Source of the DNA: UBA1081 sp045636025
GTDB taxonomy: Bacteria; Bacillota; Clostridia; Oscillospirales; Acutalibacteraceae
Length of the DNA stretch: 64,000 nt
Assembly (NCBI GenBank): GCA_045636025.1
Contig: JAZTWP010000051.1
Location: forward strand, 1-64,000
Reading direction: 5' to 3'
Shown in pieces: positions 49,423 to 57,991 of this stretch. The notes under the pieces are model-generated. The model had not been told where the DNA came from. It searched no databases and saw only the letters and a program-made list of their open reading frames with translations. Every line of letters starts with the position of its first letter. The first letter of the stretch is position 1. A program made the translations under genes and the position numbers.

Positions 49423-49791
49423 TGTAACTTTCAGTAATGTTATTTTTCCGTTTGCATCAACGTTATATGTGTAGATGTATTTTGAAGCAACTTCATCCGT
49501 ATCGGATTTTGTGTATTCAAAAGTTATGTTTACGGTGCCTTCACCGATTTCTCTGAATGTGTATTTCTGTGTGCCTCCGCCCGAAGAAAGTATAGCGGAT
49601 GAATCGGGAATAAAATATTTGCCCGATAAAACAAGCACATCGTTTCTGTCGCAGGAATACTCCCAGACATAACCCGAGGACGGGTCTGCATAAAGCTCAA
49701 TGTCAACCGTTTCCGCTCCGAAACCAAACAGATTTATCAGCGCAGGAAAAAAGGCGAGAATTATTTTCAGAAAATTGAAAATTGCAGCCAC
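49420..49791 (-). CDS. Chagasin-like (I42) cysteine protease inhibitor with N-terminal anchor
   Basis: 123 residues with a GTG start at 49791, supported by GAGGGG upstream. The inhibitor loops are visible: DPSSGYVW (L2, family NPTTGY), SSGGGTQKYTF (L4-like) and, weaker, the EYTKSD region. Such proteins block papain-type cysteine proteases. A hydrophobic N-terminus (FLKIILAFFPALINLFGFG) should hold it in or move it across the membrane. It may protect the cell surface from host or neighbour proteases. Confidence 0.78.
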   Translation of the reverse strand: MAAIFNFLKIILAFFPALINLFGFGAETVDIELYADPSSGYVWEYSCDRNDVLVLSGKYFIPDSSAILSSGGGTQKYTFREIGEGTVNITFEYTKSDTDEVASKYIYTYNVDANGKITLLKVT

Positions 49792-49932
49792 AGGAACCCC
49801 TCTTTCGTCCGTTTATGATATAAGTATAACAATTGATTCACAGTTTGTCAATTTTTTATACTTAAAAAGTTAAAAAATCTGTAACTATTGTGAAGTATTT
49901 ATGTAATAATTAAAGGAAAATTTGTTTTTTGC

Positions 49933-49961
49933 TTTACTTTAGGAAAGCAGTGTATTATAAT
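49933..49961 (+). promoter_or_regulatory. Promoter of the phosphoesterase-like dockerin gene
   Basis: TTTACT (49933-49938), a 17-base spacer, and TATAAT (49956-49961). Confidence 0.6.
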
Positions 49962-49993
49962 ATGTAGTGTATAACTTACAGGAGGCAGATCAG

Positions 49994-52900
49994 ATGAAAC
50001 AAAAAAGTGTAAGTTCTGTCAAAAGAATAATTTCGCTGGTGCTGGGAGTCATAATGCTCTTTGCGGTTATGACAACTCAGGTATCGGCTCAGGATAAAGG
50101 AAACGAAGAAATGACCTTTGCCGTGGTGTCGGGAATATCTTATGTTTCTGCAGAAAACAGAGGCGGTTACAATGATGCATTCCTGCTTGATGCAAAGTCA
50201 AACGGCTATCAGTATGAGCAGATAGATTCAATTCTTGCAAGTGCTTTTGATTCACTTAAAACAAGAGTTGAAAAAGATAATCTCAAATATATTATCGTCA
50301 ACGGTCCTCTTACTTACAGCGGTGAGTACAGCAACCACGCTGCTGTTGCAGAGATGCTTAAAAAGCTTGAGGCAGACACAGGTGTTAATGTTCTTGTCAA
50401 TTTTGCCGCAACAGATGTAAACAGCGCATCAGCTTCATCTTTTGCAACGGGAAAAAGAACTTATGTCGCTCCCGCAACACCTACTCAGATAAAAACTCTT
50501 TATGCAGATCTCGGTTATGATCTTGCAGACAGTGTTTATAACAAATATGACCAGAGCACAGCAGGTCTTTCCTATGCAGCAGACCTTGACGGCGGTTACA
50601 GACTTATTGTGATTGATGCTTCTCATTATGAGTATGAAAACGGATACACAAGCGTAACCGGTGAGATTTCATCAAATCTTGAAAAATGGATAAAGAGCGA
50701 ATGCACTTATGCTCAGTATTCAGGTTACACACCCATTGCCGTGTGTGCATGGAGCATTGCGGGAAGCAGTATTCTCGACAACAGCGGATATCTTACAAAT
50801 GCAGATGCTTTTGCAAATACTCTTGCTGATTCAGGCATTCATTACATCTTCACTTCAGGCGGAAATAAGAATGACATTTCTGCAGTTGTTTCAGACAACG
50901 GCAATGTGATTTATGATGTTCAGAGTTCATCAATAGTTTCTTTCCCCAACACATACAGAGTATGCACTTTCAACGGTGAAAAGGCTTCTTTTGAAATGGT
51001 GGATGCTGACGAAACAATGAATATCGTTTCACGAAGCGGCAAGGAATATGCAAGACCTTACAGAGAAACATCTTCTCTTAAAATTCAGTATGCTGATTAT
51101 GATATTGCAAAATATTTTTCAGATATCGTGAAGAATTATATTTCAAGCATTCTTATTCCCGGTGTTAAAGCAAACGGTACTCTTGAAGGCTTTGCTCAGA
51201 GTCAGTACGGTGTTTCACTCACAGATTATATCAATGATATTATCGGCGGCGGTCTTAACATAATGAATACAATCATTATTTTTGATGCCACCAACATTAT
51301 GAATATGCTTGAAGATGTTTTCCAGCAGGCACAGTCTTCTTTCCTTCAGGATGAAAACAAACTTGCAAATCTCTGCTACACAAGATTCAAAACACTTTTT
51401 GATGCAGAAATTTCATCTGAAGAATGCACCGCATTTACGGACACCTACGGTTTCGGAAGTGCTGAACACGGCGGAACTGTTGCAGACCTTTTCCTCTCAC
51501 TTGTTGTTTATTCCAAATACGGCAATGAAGATTCAACATCAGACAGATTCATAAATGATGTTGCAGATAATTTCAGATCAGGTGATCTGTTTGAATTCTT
51601 TGCTGATATGACGGGTGAAGTTATCATCAGAGACCTTCTCTTCAATGATATCCTTTCTCAGATAGAAATGAAGCCTCAGTACCTTATCTTCCTTGATGAT
51701 ACTCAGGATTCACTCGGTTATTATCTCCAGATTGCGTTCAAGGCATATATTGCATTGCACGGTGAAAGTTCAAGTATCACAGGTGCCGTGAAGAGTATTC
51801 TCAAGGACGGTTTCTTTGATGAATACGGCAAGACAATTGATGATGTTATTGACAAACTCATTGGTGAATATTACTCAGAAGATGATTGCCAGCTCATTGG
51901 CGGACAGATTGCAGATATTCTTGAAACATATTTTGCAGATGAAAATCCCGTTGTAAAAGGCGACTATGATATAGAATATGACGGCAATGCAAGTGCTGTT
52001 TCTTTTGCAACAAAAGAGAATTTCAGAATGCCCACAATGATTACAATCACCCTCGGTAACGATGTGACATCAGAGGCATATGTAACCTGGTATACAAAAT
52101 CAACAGTAACAGGCACAGATATTGAAATTTATAACGATAAAAACAGTACATTCTACGGCAAACACTTTATCGGTGTTGACGGAGTAAAAACTGTTATTGC
52201 CACAAGGGATACAGACAGAACTTCTGTTGCTCTTGACCTTGGTTTTGTTTCATTCGGTGAACAGACAGCTTCTTACAAACAGCATATTATGAAGATTACG
52301 GGTCTTGAAGCAGGCTGTACTTACTTCTTCAGAGTTGGTGACGGTACAAAGGGTTGGTGGAGTGAAACTCTTTCAGTCACAACTGCGGAAGACAGCGAAT
52401 CAGTCACATTTATGCACGTTTCAGACACAACGGGCAACACAATGTCTGATTTTGAACTCTTCGGAAATATTCTCGGTTGTGCCGAGTATATTTATCCCGA
52501 TAATGACTTTGTTCTCCACACAGGCAACTATGTTGAGAACAATGACGATATAAAACAGTGGCAGAGAATGCTTGACGGCATTCAGGACAAGATTCTTTCT
52601 TCTTATATTGTTCCCGTTGCCGGCAGTAACGATACTGTTGAGTCAATTTCTCAGAATTTCGCTGTTGGTGCACTTCTGAGTGAAGTTGAAAGAACCGGTG
52701 TGTATTATTCGTTTGATTATAACTTTATTCACGTTGCGGTGCTTGACTCAAACTGTGTGAATGCAGACGGTACACTCAAGGAAGAGCAGGTTGAATGGTT
52801 CAAAAAGGATATGGGTGCAACAACTGCAAGATGGAAGTTTGTTGCAATTCACGATCCCGTTTACACAAATAGCGCATTTGTTCATTCAGATAATTATGAA

Positions 52901-53500
52901 TCTTATATGAATCAGGTCACAGACCTTATGGAGCAGTATGATGTGGATGTTCTTTTCAGCGGCAGTGAAGGTGTGTATTACAGAACTGACAGTATGAAAA
53001 ACAACGAAGTTACCGATTCTCCCAAGGTTGCATTTCCTCATCAGCTCAATTCAGGCACTTATTATAAGACAATTGCAACTCCTCAGGGTACTGTTTATTC
53101 ATCAGTAGGTTCATCAGGCGCACTTGCTGAAGAAAAACATCAGATTTACAACACAAACGGCATTTTCCCCTCATCAGGTCAGAATGTGAACCCTGACGAC
53201 CCGATGTTTACTGCTGTTGAAATTCTCGGTGATACACTTTACCTTACAACTTATACTGTAAAGGGCAACAGAGCAACAAAGGTTGACAGCGTTTCAATCA
53301 AGAAGACTGCAACCGATATGGGTGACGTTGACTTTGACGGAAAAGTTACTGCTATTGATGCCCGTCTTATTCTCCGAAGCTCTGCTCTGCTTCAGATTCT
53401 CACAAAGGCTCAGCTTGCAGTTGCAGACCTTGACGGTGACGGCAAAGTTACTGCAATGGATGCACGTAAAGCTCTGCGAATTGCTGCAGGTCTTGAATAA
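49994..53500 (+). CDS. Secreted metallophosphoesterase-like protein with degenerate sites and dockerin
   Basis: 1,168 residues from the ATG at 49994 with AGGAGG upstream. A signal peptide (IISLVLGVIMLFAVMTTQVSA) is present. The N-terminal part resembles a metallophosphoesterase, but the usual GDLT and GNHD motifs read NGPLTYSG and FAATDVN. From about residue 677 a fibronectin-like then purple-acid-phosphatase-like domain follows: VSDTTG keeps Asp, but HTGNYV, AGSNDT and SGSEGVYYR replace GD, GNHE and GHxH. So neither phosphoesterase part seems catalytic, though IHDPVY is kept. The dockerin at about 1108-1168 has two intact segments (GDVDFDGKVTAIDAR, LDGDGKVTAMDAR). Probably a surface-assembled binding protein. 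Confidence 0.82.
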   Translation: MKQKSVSSVKRIISLVLGVIMLFAVMTTQVSAQDKGNEEMTFAVVSGISYVSAENRGGYNDAFLLDAKSNGYQYEQIDSILASAFDSLKTRVEKDNLKYIIVNGPLTYSGEYSNHAAVAEMLKKLEADTGVNVLVNFAATDVNSASASSFATGKRTYVAPATPTQIKTLYADLGYDLADSVYNKYDQSTAGLSYAADLDGGYRLIVIDASHYEYENGYTSVTGEISSNLEKWIKSECTYAQYSGYTPIAVCAWSIAGSSILDNSGYLTNADAFANTLADSGIHYIFTSGGNKNDISAVVSDNGNVIYDVQSSSIVSFPNTYRVCTFNGEKASFEMVDADETMNIVSRSGKEYARPYRETSSLKIQYADYDIAKYFSDIVKNYISSILIPGVKANGTLEGFAQSQYGVSLTDYINDIIGGGLNIMNTIIIFDATNIMNMLEDVFQQAQSSFLQDENKLANLCYTRFKTLFDAEISSEECTAFTDTYGFGSAEHGGTVADLFLSLVVYSKYGNEDSTSDRFINDVADNFRSGDLFEFFADMTGEVIIRDLLFNDILSQIEMKPQYLIFLDDTQDSLGYYLQIAFKAYIALHGESSSITGAVKSILKDGFFDEYGKTIDDVIDKLIGEYYSEDDCQLIGGQIADILETYFADENPVVKGDYDIEYDGNASAVSFATKENFRMPTMITITLGNDVTSEAYVTWYTKSTVTGTDIEIYNDKNSTFYGKHFIGVDGVKTVIATRDTDRTSVALDLGFVSFGEQTASYKQHIMKITGLEAGCTYFFRVGDGTKGWWSETLSVTTAEDSESVTFMHVSDTTGNTMSDFELFGNILGCAEYIYPDNDFVLHTGNYVENNDDIKQWQRMLDGIQDKILSSYIVPVAGSNDTVESISQNFAVGALLSEVERTGVYYSFDYNFIHVAVLDSNCVNADGTLKEEQVEWFKKDMGATTARWKFVAIHDPVYTNSAFVHSDNYESYMNQVTDLMEQYDVDVLFSGSEGVYYRTDSMKNNEVTDSPKVAFPHQLNSGTYYKTIATPQGTVYSSVGSSGALAEEKHQIYNTNGIFPSSGQNVNPDDPMFTAVEILGDTLYLTTYTVKGNRATKVDSVSIKKTATDMGDVDFDGKVTAIDARLILRSSALLQILTKAQLAVADLDGDGKVTAMDARKALRIAAGLE

Positions 53501-53508
53501 ATTTATTG

Positions 53509-53537
53509 TTGACAAAGCGGTCAACTATAAATATAAT
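53509..53537 (+). promoter_or_regulatory. Consensus promoter of the ceramidase-like gene
   Basis: TTGACA (53509-53514), a 17-base spacer, and TATAAT (53532-53537). Confidence 0.9.
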
Positions 53538-53574
53538 ATAATTACTAAAATTTGCAAAATGAAAGGTGATTAAA

Positions 53575-55176
53575 ATGAAGAAAGCCTTTATAAAAGTTCT
53601 TTCTGTTGTTCTTTGCGTAATGCTTGTTTCAGGCATTGCAGCACCTGCAGCTTATGCAGCTTATGACCCTTCAGTTTCAGTAAACGAAGAAGTCAGCGGC
53701 TTCAATAAGTTCCTTTACAATGCTCTTGACGTTGTTATTGACAATGTTCTCAGAGTTATCAACAGCTTTATTCCCAACCCTCCCTCATGGGTTGACAAGG
53801 CTGACTATGTTTCAGAAGGTATGATGACAGGAACAGAAGAATTCCTTGCAGAACCTGCTGAAGATGCAGTATGGTCAATGGGTTATGCAAACGCATCAAT
53901 CCTCACAGGCAATGAAATGGACGGCAAACACTTTGTTGGCGGTCAGCTCTCAGTCAGCGACAAGACTGTTTCAGAAATTTATGACGATCTTCTTGTAAGA
54001 ACTGTTGTTATGAGCGACAATTCAGGCAGAGGCAACGTTGCTTTTGTTGTTGTTGATGCTTACGGTCTTTCAAGCACAGTTGTAAGAGATATCCGTGCAG
54101 CTATGGCAGATTTCTGCGCAGCTAACGATATCGTAAGCCTTAATGTTTCTGTTCTTCATCAGCACAGTGCTGTTGATACACTCGGTATGAACGGCAGCAT
54201 TCTCAAGGCTCTCGGCAACGCAGGCAAGGCTGATCCCGTTAACGGCATCAATGATGAATATATGGCAAACCTCTATGCTAAGATTGAAGAAACACTCACA
54301 ACAGCTGTTGATTCAATGTCAGAGGGTACTCTCTATCACGGCAGTGCAGATTTCTCAGAATTCGTAACAGACAAGCGTGATCCTCAGGTTCTTGATGCTG
54401 AGTTTGATCGTTTCCGTTTTGTTCCCGCTGACGGCAGCAGAGAACTCTGGTTCACAACAAGTGCTATTCATTGCGTAGGCGCAGGCGCAGGCCCCACAGA
54501 GGTTACAGGCGACTATCCCTACTATATGGAACAGTATATCAACGAAACATACGATGCTGACTTTATGATGGTTCTCGGTGCAGAACTTGGTACAGGTCAG
54601 GATAAGGATACTCTCGGTCTTCCCGAAGATGCAACAACAGTTGAATCACTTGATGCATTCGGTAAAGCTCTTGCTGACAGATTTGCTTCAATCGACAACG
54701 AAACAGAAGTTGCTCCCATCCTTAACATCGCTCACAAAGAAACATTCTACACAATTTCTAACCAGATTCTTGTTTTTGCAGGTAAGATGGGTCTTATCAC
54801 AAACAGAGTTGTTAAAGACGGCAGCAATTATCAGGTAGTTTCAGAAATCGGTTATATGGAACTCGGTACAGAAGACGTTGTTGTTATCGTTCCCGGTGAA
54901 ATTGCAGCAGAACTTGTTTACGGCGGTTTCCTTGGTGCTGATAAGTCATGGACAGGCACAGAATGGGAATTCGGTTCAGTTGCTGATATGGTAGGCGATA
55001 AGAACATTATCGTATTCGGCATTATGAATGACCAGATCGGTTATATCATCCCCGCAAACGACTATATGGCACTCCTTGAGCCTTCAAACAAGAGCCTTGA
55101 ACTTGTTGCAACAGGCAACCTCACAGCAGAAGCTATGATCAAGGACTTTGATGAACTCATCAAAAGTGTAAAGTAA
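53575..55176 (+). CDS. Secreted neutral/alkaline ceramidase-like hydrolase
   Basis: 533 residues from the ATG at 53575 with AAAGGTGAT upstream. Signal peptide: KKAFIKVLSVVLCVMLVSGI, then AYA. Ceramidase-fold motifs are MGYANASILTG (N-terminal strand), VLHQHSAVDTLG (family HxHS Zn ligands), TSAIHCVGAGAGPTEVTGDYP and GIMNDQIGYIIPANDY. Neutral ceramidases hydrolyse the amide of ceramide to sphingosine and fatty acid. The C-terminal Ig-like domain of full-length enzymes is missing. Substrate assignment is by family and is not certain. Confidence 0.8.
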   Translation: MKKAFIKVLSVVLCVMLVSGIAAPAAYAAYDPSVSVNEEVSGFNKFLYNALDVVIDNVLRVINSFIPNPPSWVDKADYVSEGMMTGTEEFLAEPAEDAVWSMGYANASILTGNEMDGKHFVGGQLSVSDKTVSEIYDDLLVRTVVMSDNSGRGNVAFVVVDAYGLSSTVVRDIRAAMADFCAANDIVSLNVSVLHQHSAVDTLGMNGSILKALGNAGKADPVNGINDEYMANLYAKIEETLTTAVDSMSEGTLYHGSADFSEFVTDKRDPQVLDAEFDRFRFVPADGSRELWFTTSAIHCVGAGAGPTEVTGDYPYYMEQYINETYDADFMMVLGAELGTGQDKDTLGLPEDATTVESLDAFGKALADRFASIDNETEVAPILNIAHKETFYTISNQILVFAGKMGLITNRVVKDGSNYQVVSEIGYMELGTEDVVVIVPGEIAAELVYGGFLGADKSWTGTEWEFGSVADMVGDKNIIVFGIMNDQIGYIIPANDYMALLEPSNKSLELVATGNLTAEAMIKDFDELIKSVK

Positions 55177-55188
55177 AACAATAAATTT

Positions 55189-55218
55189 AAGCACCTTCTT
55201 CGGAAGGTGCTTTTTTTT
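55189..55218 (+). terminator. Terminator of the ceramidase-like gene
   Basis: AAGCACCTTC (55189-55198) and GAAGGTGCTT (55203-55212) close a TTCG loop, followed by eight T. Confidence 0.94.
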
Positions 55219-55223
55219 GCGAT

Positions 55224-55480
55224 TAATGCACAATTCACAATGCATAATTTACAATTTATAGTCAATTGGTTTGTGCAGACTTGCAGGGAACGCTGCCCAC
55301 ATCGTTCCGCAAAGTTTGATGGAACTAAAGGTGTGGTGTAGGGCGGGTTGCCCGGTGCCCACCGATTTGCTGAAGGCAAACCGCCATACGCAATTTGTTT
55401 TTCCTCAGACGGAGCGATGCTCCATATATAGAGCAAAGCGGAATAAGTGCGACAGCACTTCGACACTTCTAACTCCTGAC
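55224..55480. repeat. Composite intergenic repeat region
   Basis: It has the arm TTAATGCACAATTCACAATG (55223-55242), a TGTAGGGCGGG core at about 55338, and 55376-55413 matching 10709-10746. Short hairpins such as GTGCGACAGCAC follow. It fills most of the 451-base gap 55177-55627; the rest (about 55480-55570) shows nothing recognisable. Confidence 0.6.
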
Positions 55481-55570
55481 CTCTAACTTTCCCCGTTCCC
55501 TTACAATCTATTCAGATTAACGCCTCTACAAGCTTTATTTTAATTTCTGCGAATATCCTGATTATTCTTT

Positions 55571-55606
55571 TTGCAAAAAGAAAAGCCGTGCATTGCGCAC
55601 GGCTTT
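55571..55606 (-). terminator. Terminator of putP
   Basis: Minus strand AAAGCCGTGC/GCACGGCTTT with a five-base loop, followed by TTCTTTTT. Confidence 0.88.
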
Positions 55607-55627
55607 GAATGTTTATTAAGAGTTTTA

Positions 55628-57124
55628 TTATTCTTCGATTTCCTTTGCTGTTGCCTTTTCGAAGATAGCTGTAACTTCTGCTGAAGGAGCTTTGTCGATA
55701 AGTGAAACAATAACTGCAAGAACGAGACATACGATGAAACCGGGAAGAAGTTCGTAAACACCTGTCTTTTCTGCTGCTGAAAGACCGAGAGCAATCCATA
55801 CGATAACTGTTGTGCCGCCGCCGATGATACCTGCGATTGCACCTTTGTATGTAAAGCGCTTCCAGAAGAGTGAGAGAATGATTACGGGACCGAATGCTGC
55901 ACCGAAGCCTGCCCAAGCGTTTTCAACAAGACCCATAATGCTGCCTGCGTTGGGGTTGATTGCGATGAAGTAAGCAATAACTGCAAGTACGATAACAACG
56001 ATTCTGCCTACCCAGAGGATTTCTTTTTCTGATGCATTCTTTCTTACAACGGGCTGATAAATATCGCTTGTGAAAGAAGATGATGCAACAAGAAGCTGTG
56101 AGTCTGCTGTACTCATTGCTGCTGCAAGGATAGCTGAAAGAAGAATACCTGCAACGAATGCGGGGAAGAGTTCACGTACAAGCACAATGAAGATTGTTTC
56201 CTGAGTGCCTGCTGCGATGAGTTCGGGGTGAAGAACTCTGCCGAGGTATGCAATAACGATTGCTGCACCGAGTGAAAGAATAACCCAGATAATAGCAACA
56301 GTTGCTGATTTCTTTATAAGGCTTGCCTTTTTGATTGACATAAATCTTACAAGGATGTGAGGCATACCGAAGTAACCGAGACCCCATGCAAGACCTGAAA
56401 CGATATCCTGCCAGCTTGATTCAAAGGGGTTTGTAACAAACTCGTTTGCTGTGCCGATGAAACCTTCGTTGATTGCTGCAAAGTTTACATCCTTTGTCAT
56501 AAGGATAACAACGGGAACAGTCATAATTGCAACGAGCATCATAAGACCCTGGAAGAAGTCTGTCCAGCAAACAGCCTTGAAACCGCCTGTGAATGTGTAA
56601 GCGATGATGATTGCTGCGAAGATAAGTGTTGCAACGCTCTGTTCAAGACCGGGGATAACCATTGCGAAGAGTGTGCCGCCTGCCTTGAAGCTTGATGCAA
56701 CGTAAACTGTGAAGAATACTGCAAAAACAACTGCGCAGATGATTCTGAGAATGGGACTCTTGCTTGCGAATCTGTTTGAGAGATATTCGGGAATTGTGAT
56801 TGCATCGTTTGCTGCTGCAGAAAAGCTTCTGAGTCTTTTTGCAACAAGGAGCCAGTTGAGGATTGTACCTGCTGCAAGACCGATACCGATCCACATTTTG
56901 CCGAAACCGAAAGCAAGGATGCTGCCGGGGAAGCCCATAAGGAGCCAGCCTGACATATCTGATGCCTGAGCACTCATTGCTGTAACGTAGGGACCCATGC
57001 TTCTGCCGCCGAGGAAGTAATCCTTAGCACCGCCGTTCCCCTTTTTGTCTTTGAAGAAGAAAATGAATCCGATACCAAGCATTAATAATAAGTATAATAC
57101 AAATGCTAAAACTTCTAAATTCAT
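55628..57124 (-). CDS. putP: Sodium/proline symporter
   Basis: 498 residues with about 13 membrane helices, the normal PutP length. Sodium:solute symporter motifs are KDYFLGGRSMGPYVTAMSA, SDMSGWLLMGFPG, a long GxxxG-rich helix with FKAVCWTDFFQG, and MSTADSQLLVASSSF, a Na-site region. It imports proline with Na+. AAAGGA precedes the ATG. A promoter with an adjacent 30-bp palindrome lies upstream, next to a TetR gene, so regulation by that protein is likely. Confidence 0.94.
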   Translation of the reverse strand: MNLEVLAFVLYLLLMLGIGFIFFFKDKKGNGGAKDYFLGGRSMGPYVTAMSAQASDMSGWLLMGFPGSILAFGFGKMWIGIGLAAGTILNWLLVAKRLRSFSAAANDAITIPEYLSNRFASKSPILRIICAVVFAVFFTVYVASSFKAGGTLFAMVIPGLEQSVATLIFAAIIIAYTFTGGFKAVCWTDFFQGLMMLVAIMTVPVVILMTKDVNFAAINEGFIGTANEFVTNPFESSWQDIVSGLAWGLGYFGMPHILVRFMSIKKASLIKKSATVAIIWVILSLGAAIVIAYLGRVLHPELIAAGTQETIFIVLVRELFPAFVAGILLSAILAAAMSTADSQLLVASSSFTSDIYQPVVRKNASEKEILWVGRIVVIVLAVIAYFIAINPNAGSIMGLVENAWAGFGAAFGPVIILSLFWKRFTYKGAIAGIIGGGTTVIVWIALGLSAAEKTGVYELLPGFIVCLVLAVIVSLIDKAPSAEVTAIFEKATAKEIEE

Positions 57125-57172
57125 ATTATTTCATTCCTTTCTGAAAAGTGTTTTTTGACGAATACAAACGCA

Positions 57173-57201
57173 AGTATAACATAATCAAAACAAGAATGCA
57201 A
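57173..57201 (-). promoter_or_regulatory. Promoter of putP
   Basis: Minus strand TTGCAT (57196-57201), a 17-base spacer, and TATACT (57173-57178). Confidence 0.7.
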
Positions 57202-57207
57202 TACAGA

Positions 57208-57237
57208 ACGGAGTATAGACTAAAGTCTATACTCCGT
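57208..57237. promoter_or_regulatory. 30-bp palindromic operator candidate at the putP promoter
   Basis: ACGGAGTATAGACT and AGTCTATACTCCGT are perfect 14-bp arms two bases apart, ending six bases upstream of the putP -35 box. There is no T-run, so it is unlikely to be a terminator. It is the best candidate site for the TetR-family protein encoded next to it. Confidence 0.6.
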
Positions 57238-57322
57238 AAGGTTTAAGCTATAATATTCAAGCAATTATGCGGTTTTATAGCAAGAATGCATTCTATACTA
57301 AAAATGATACGACATATATACT

Positions 57323-57907
57323 TTAATTTTTGACTCTTTGCATAAAAAACGGCATCATTTTTAATGCAGAATCACTGAGAGAGTAGTCTCCGTTGCACAG
57401 ACACCAGTCATAAATCATTGCTCTTTCGCAGAAAGCGTAATATTTTACGATTTCGTTTACAGACATCTGCTTTGTGATTTCATTTTTCTCCTGACCTGCA
57501 ATTACAATTTTGCGGAGAAGTCTGTAATAGACTCTGTTGTGGTCAAGAAGCTGTTTTTCCGTTTTTGTGATGAGCTGAGTGGAGTAGAGCCTTTTCATCA
57601 GCTCAAGGTCAACGGTGTTTTCAACCATTTCAAAGAGTTTGCGGTTGAGAAAGAGAAGAATCTCAATGCTGTCAGTCTCAGGATTGATTTCACTTTCAAG
57701 CTCTTCATATTTTTCATCAAAAAGATGTGCAAGTGAGCCGAGAAGTGCATCCTTGCTCTCAAAATAGTGATAGAATGAGCCTTTTGAAGTGCCTGACTCA
57801 AAAATTATATCTTCAATTGTGGTGTTTTCGTAACCGTTGTCGTAAAAAAGCTTCCATGCAGCGGAAACGATTTTACTTTTTGTGTTGCGAGTATTCTTCT
57901 TTGGCAT
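57323..57907 (-). CDS. TetR/AcrR-family transcriptional regulator
   Basis: 194 residues. The N-terminal helix-turn-helix is typical: KIVSAAWKLFYDNGYENTT then IIFESGTSKGSFYHYFESKD. The C-terminal ligand domain is family-variable, and the effector is unknown. It is separated from putP by 198 bases holding a palindrome and the putP promoter, so it probably controls putP. It has its own promoter. GAGGTGG precedes the ATG. Confidence 0.92.
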   Translation of the reverse strand: MPKKNTRNTKSKIVSAAWKLFYDNGYENTTIEDIIFESGTSKGSFYHYFESKDALLGSLAHLFDEKYEELESEINPETDSIEILLFLNRKLFEMVENTVDLELMKRLYSTQLITKTEKQLLDHNRVYYRLLRKIVIAGQEKNEITKQMSVNEIVKYYAFCERAMIYDWCLCNGDYSLSDSALKMMPFFMQRVKN

Positions 57908-57924
57908 AATACCACCTCGGTGAA

Positions 57925-57953
57925 ATTATATTACATTATAATATAAAAGTCAA
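57925..57953 (-). promoter_or_regulatory. Promoter of the TetR gene
   Basis: Minus strand TTGACT (57948-57953), a 17-base spacer, and TATAAT (57925-57930). The -35 box touches the preceding terminator. Confidence 0.8.
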
Positions 57954-57985
57954 ATTAAAACGGAGGCTCACCTGAGTCTCCGTTT
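57951..57985 (-). terminator. Terminator of the LRR-dockerin gene
   Basis: Minus strand AAACGGAGACTCA/TGAGCCTCCGTTT (one G-T pair), then TTTAATTT. Confidence 0.85.
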
Positions 57986-57991
57986 GTGCTG

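Noticed and set aside
55062..55466. 134-residue minus-strand open frame at the end of the ceramidase gene
   Set aside because: It spans the 3' end of a real gene, its terminator and the repeat region; no RBS or family.
57208..57237. Palindrome read as the TetR gene terminator
   Set aside because: No T-run on the minus strand side; the sequence after it is CCGTTCTGTATTGC, which holds the putP -35 box.
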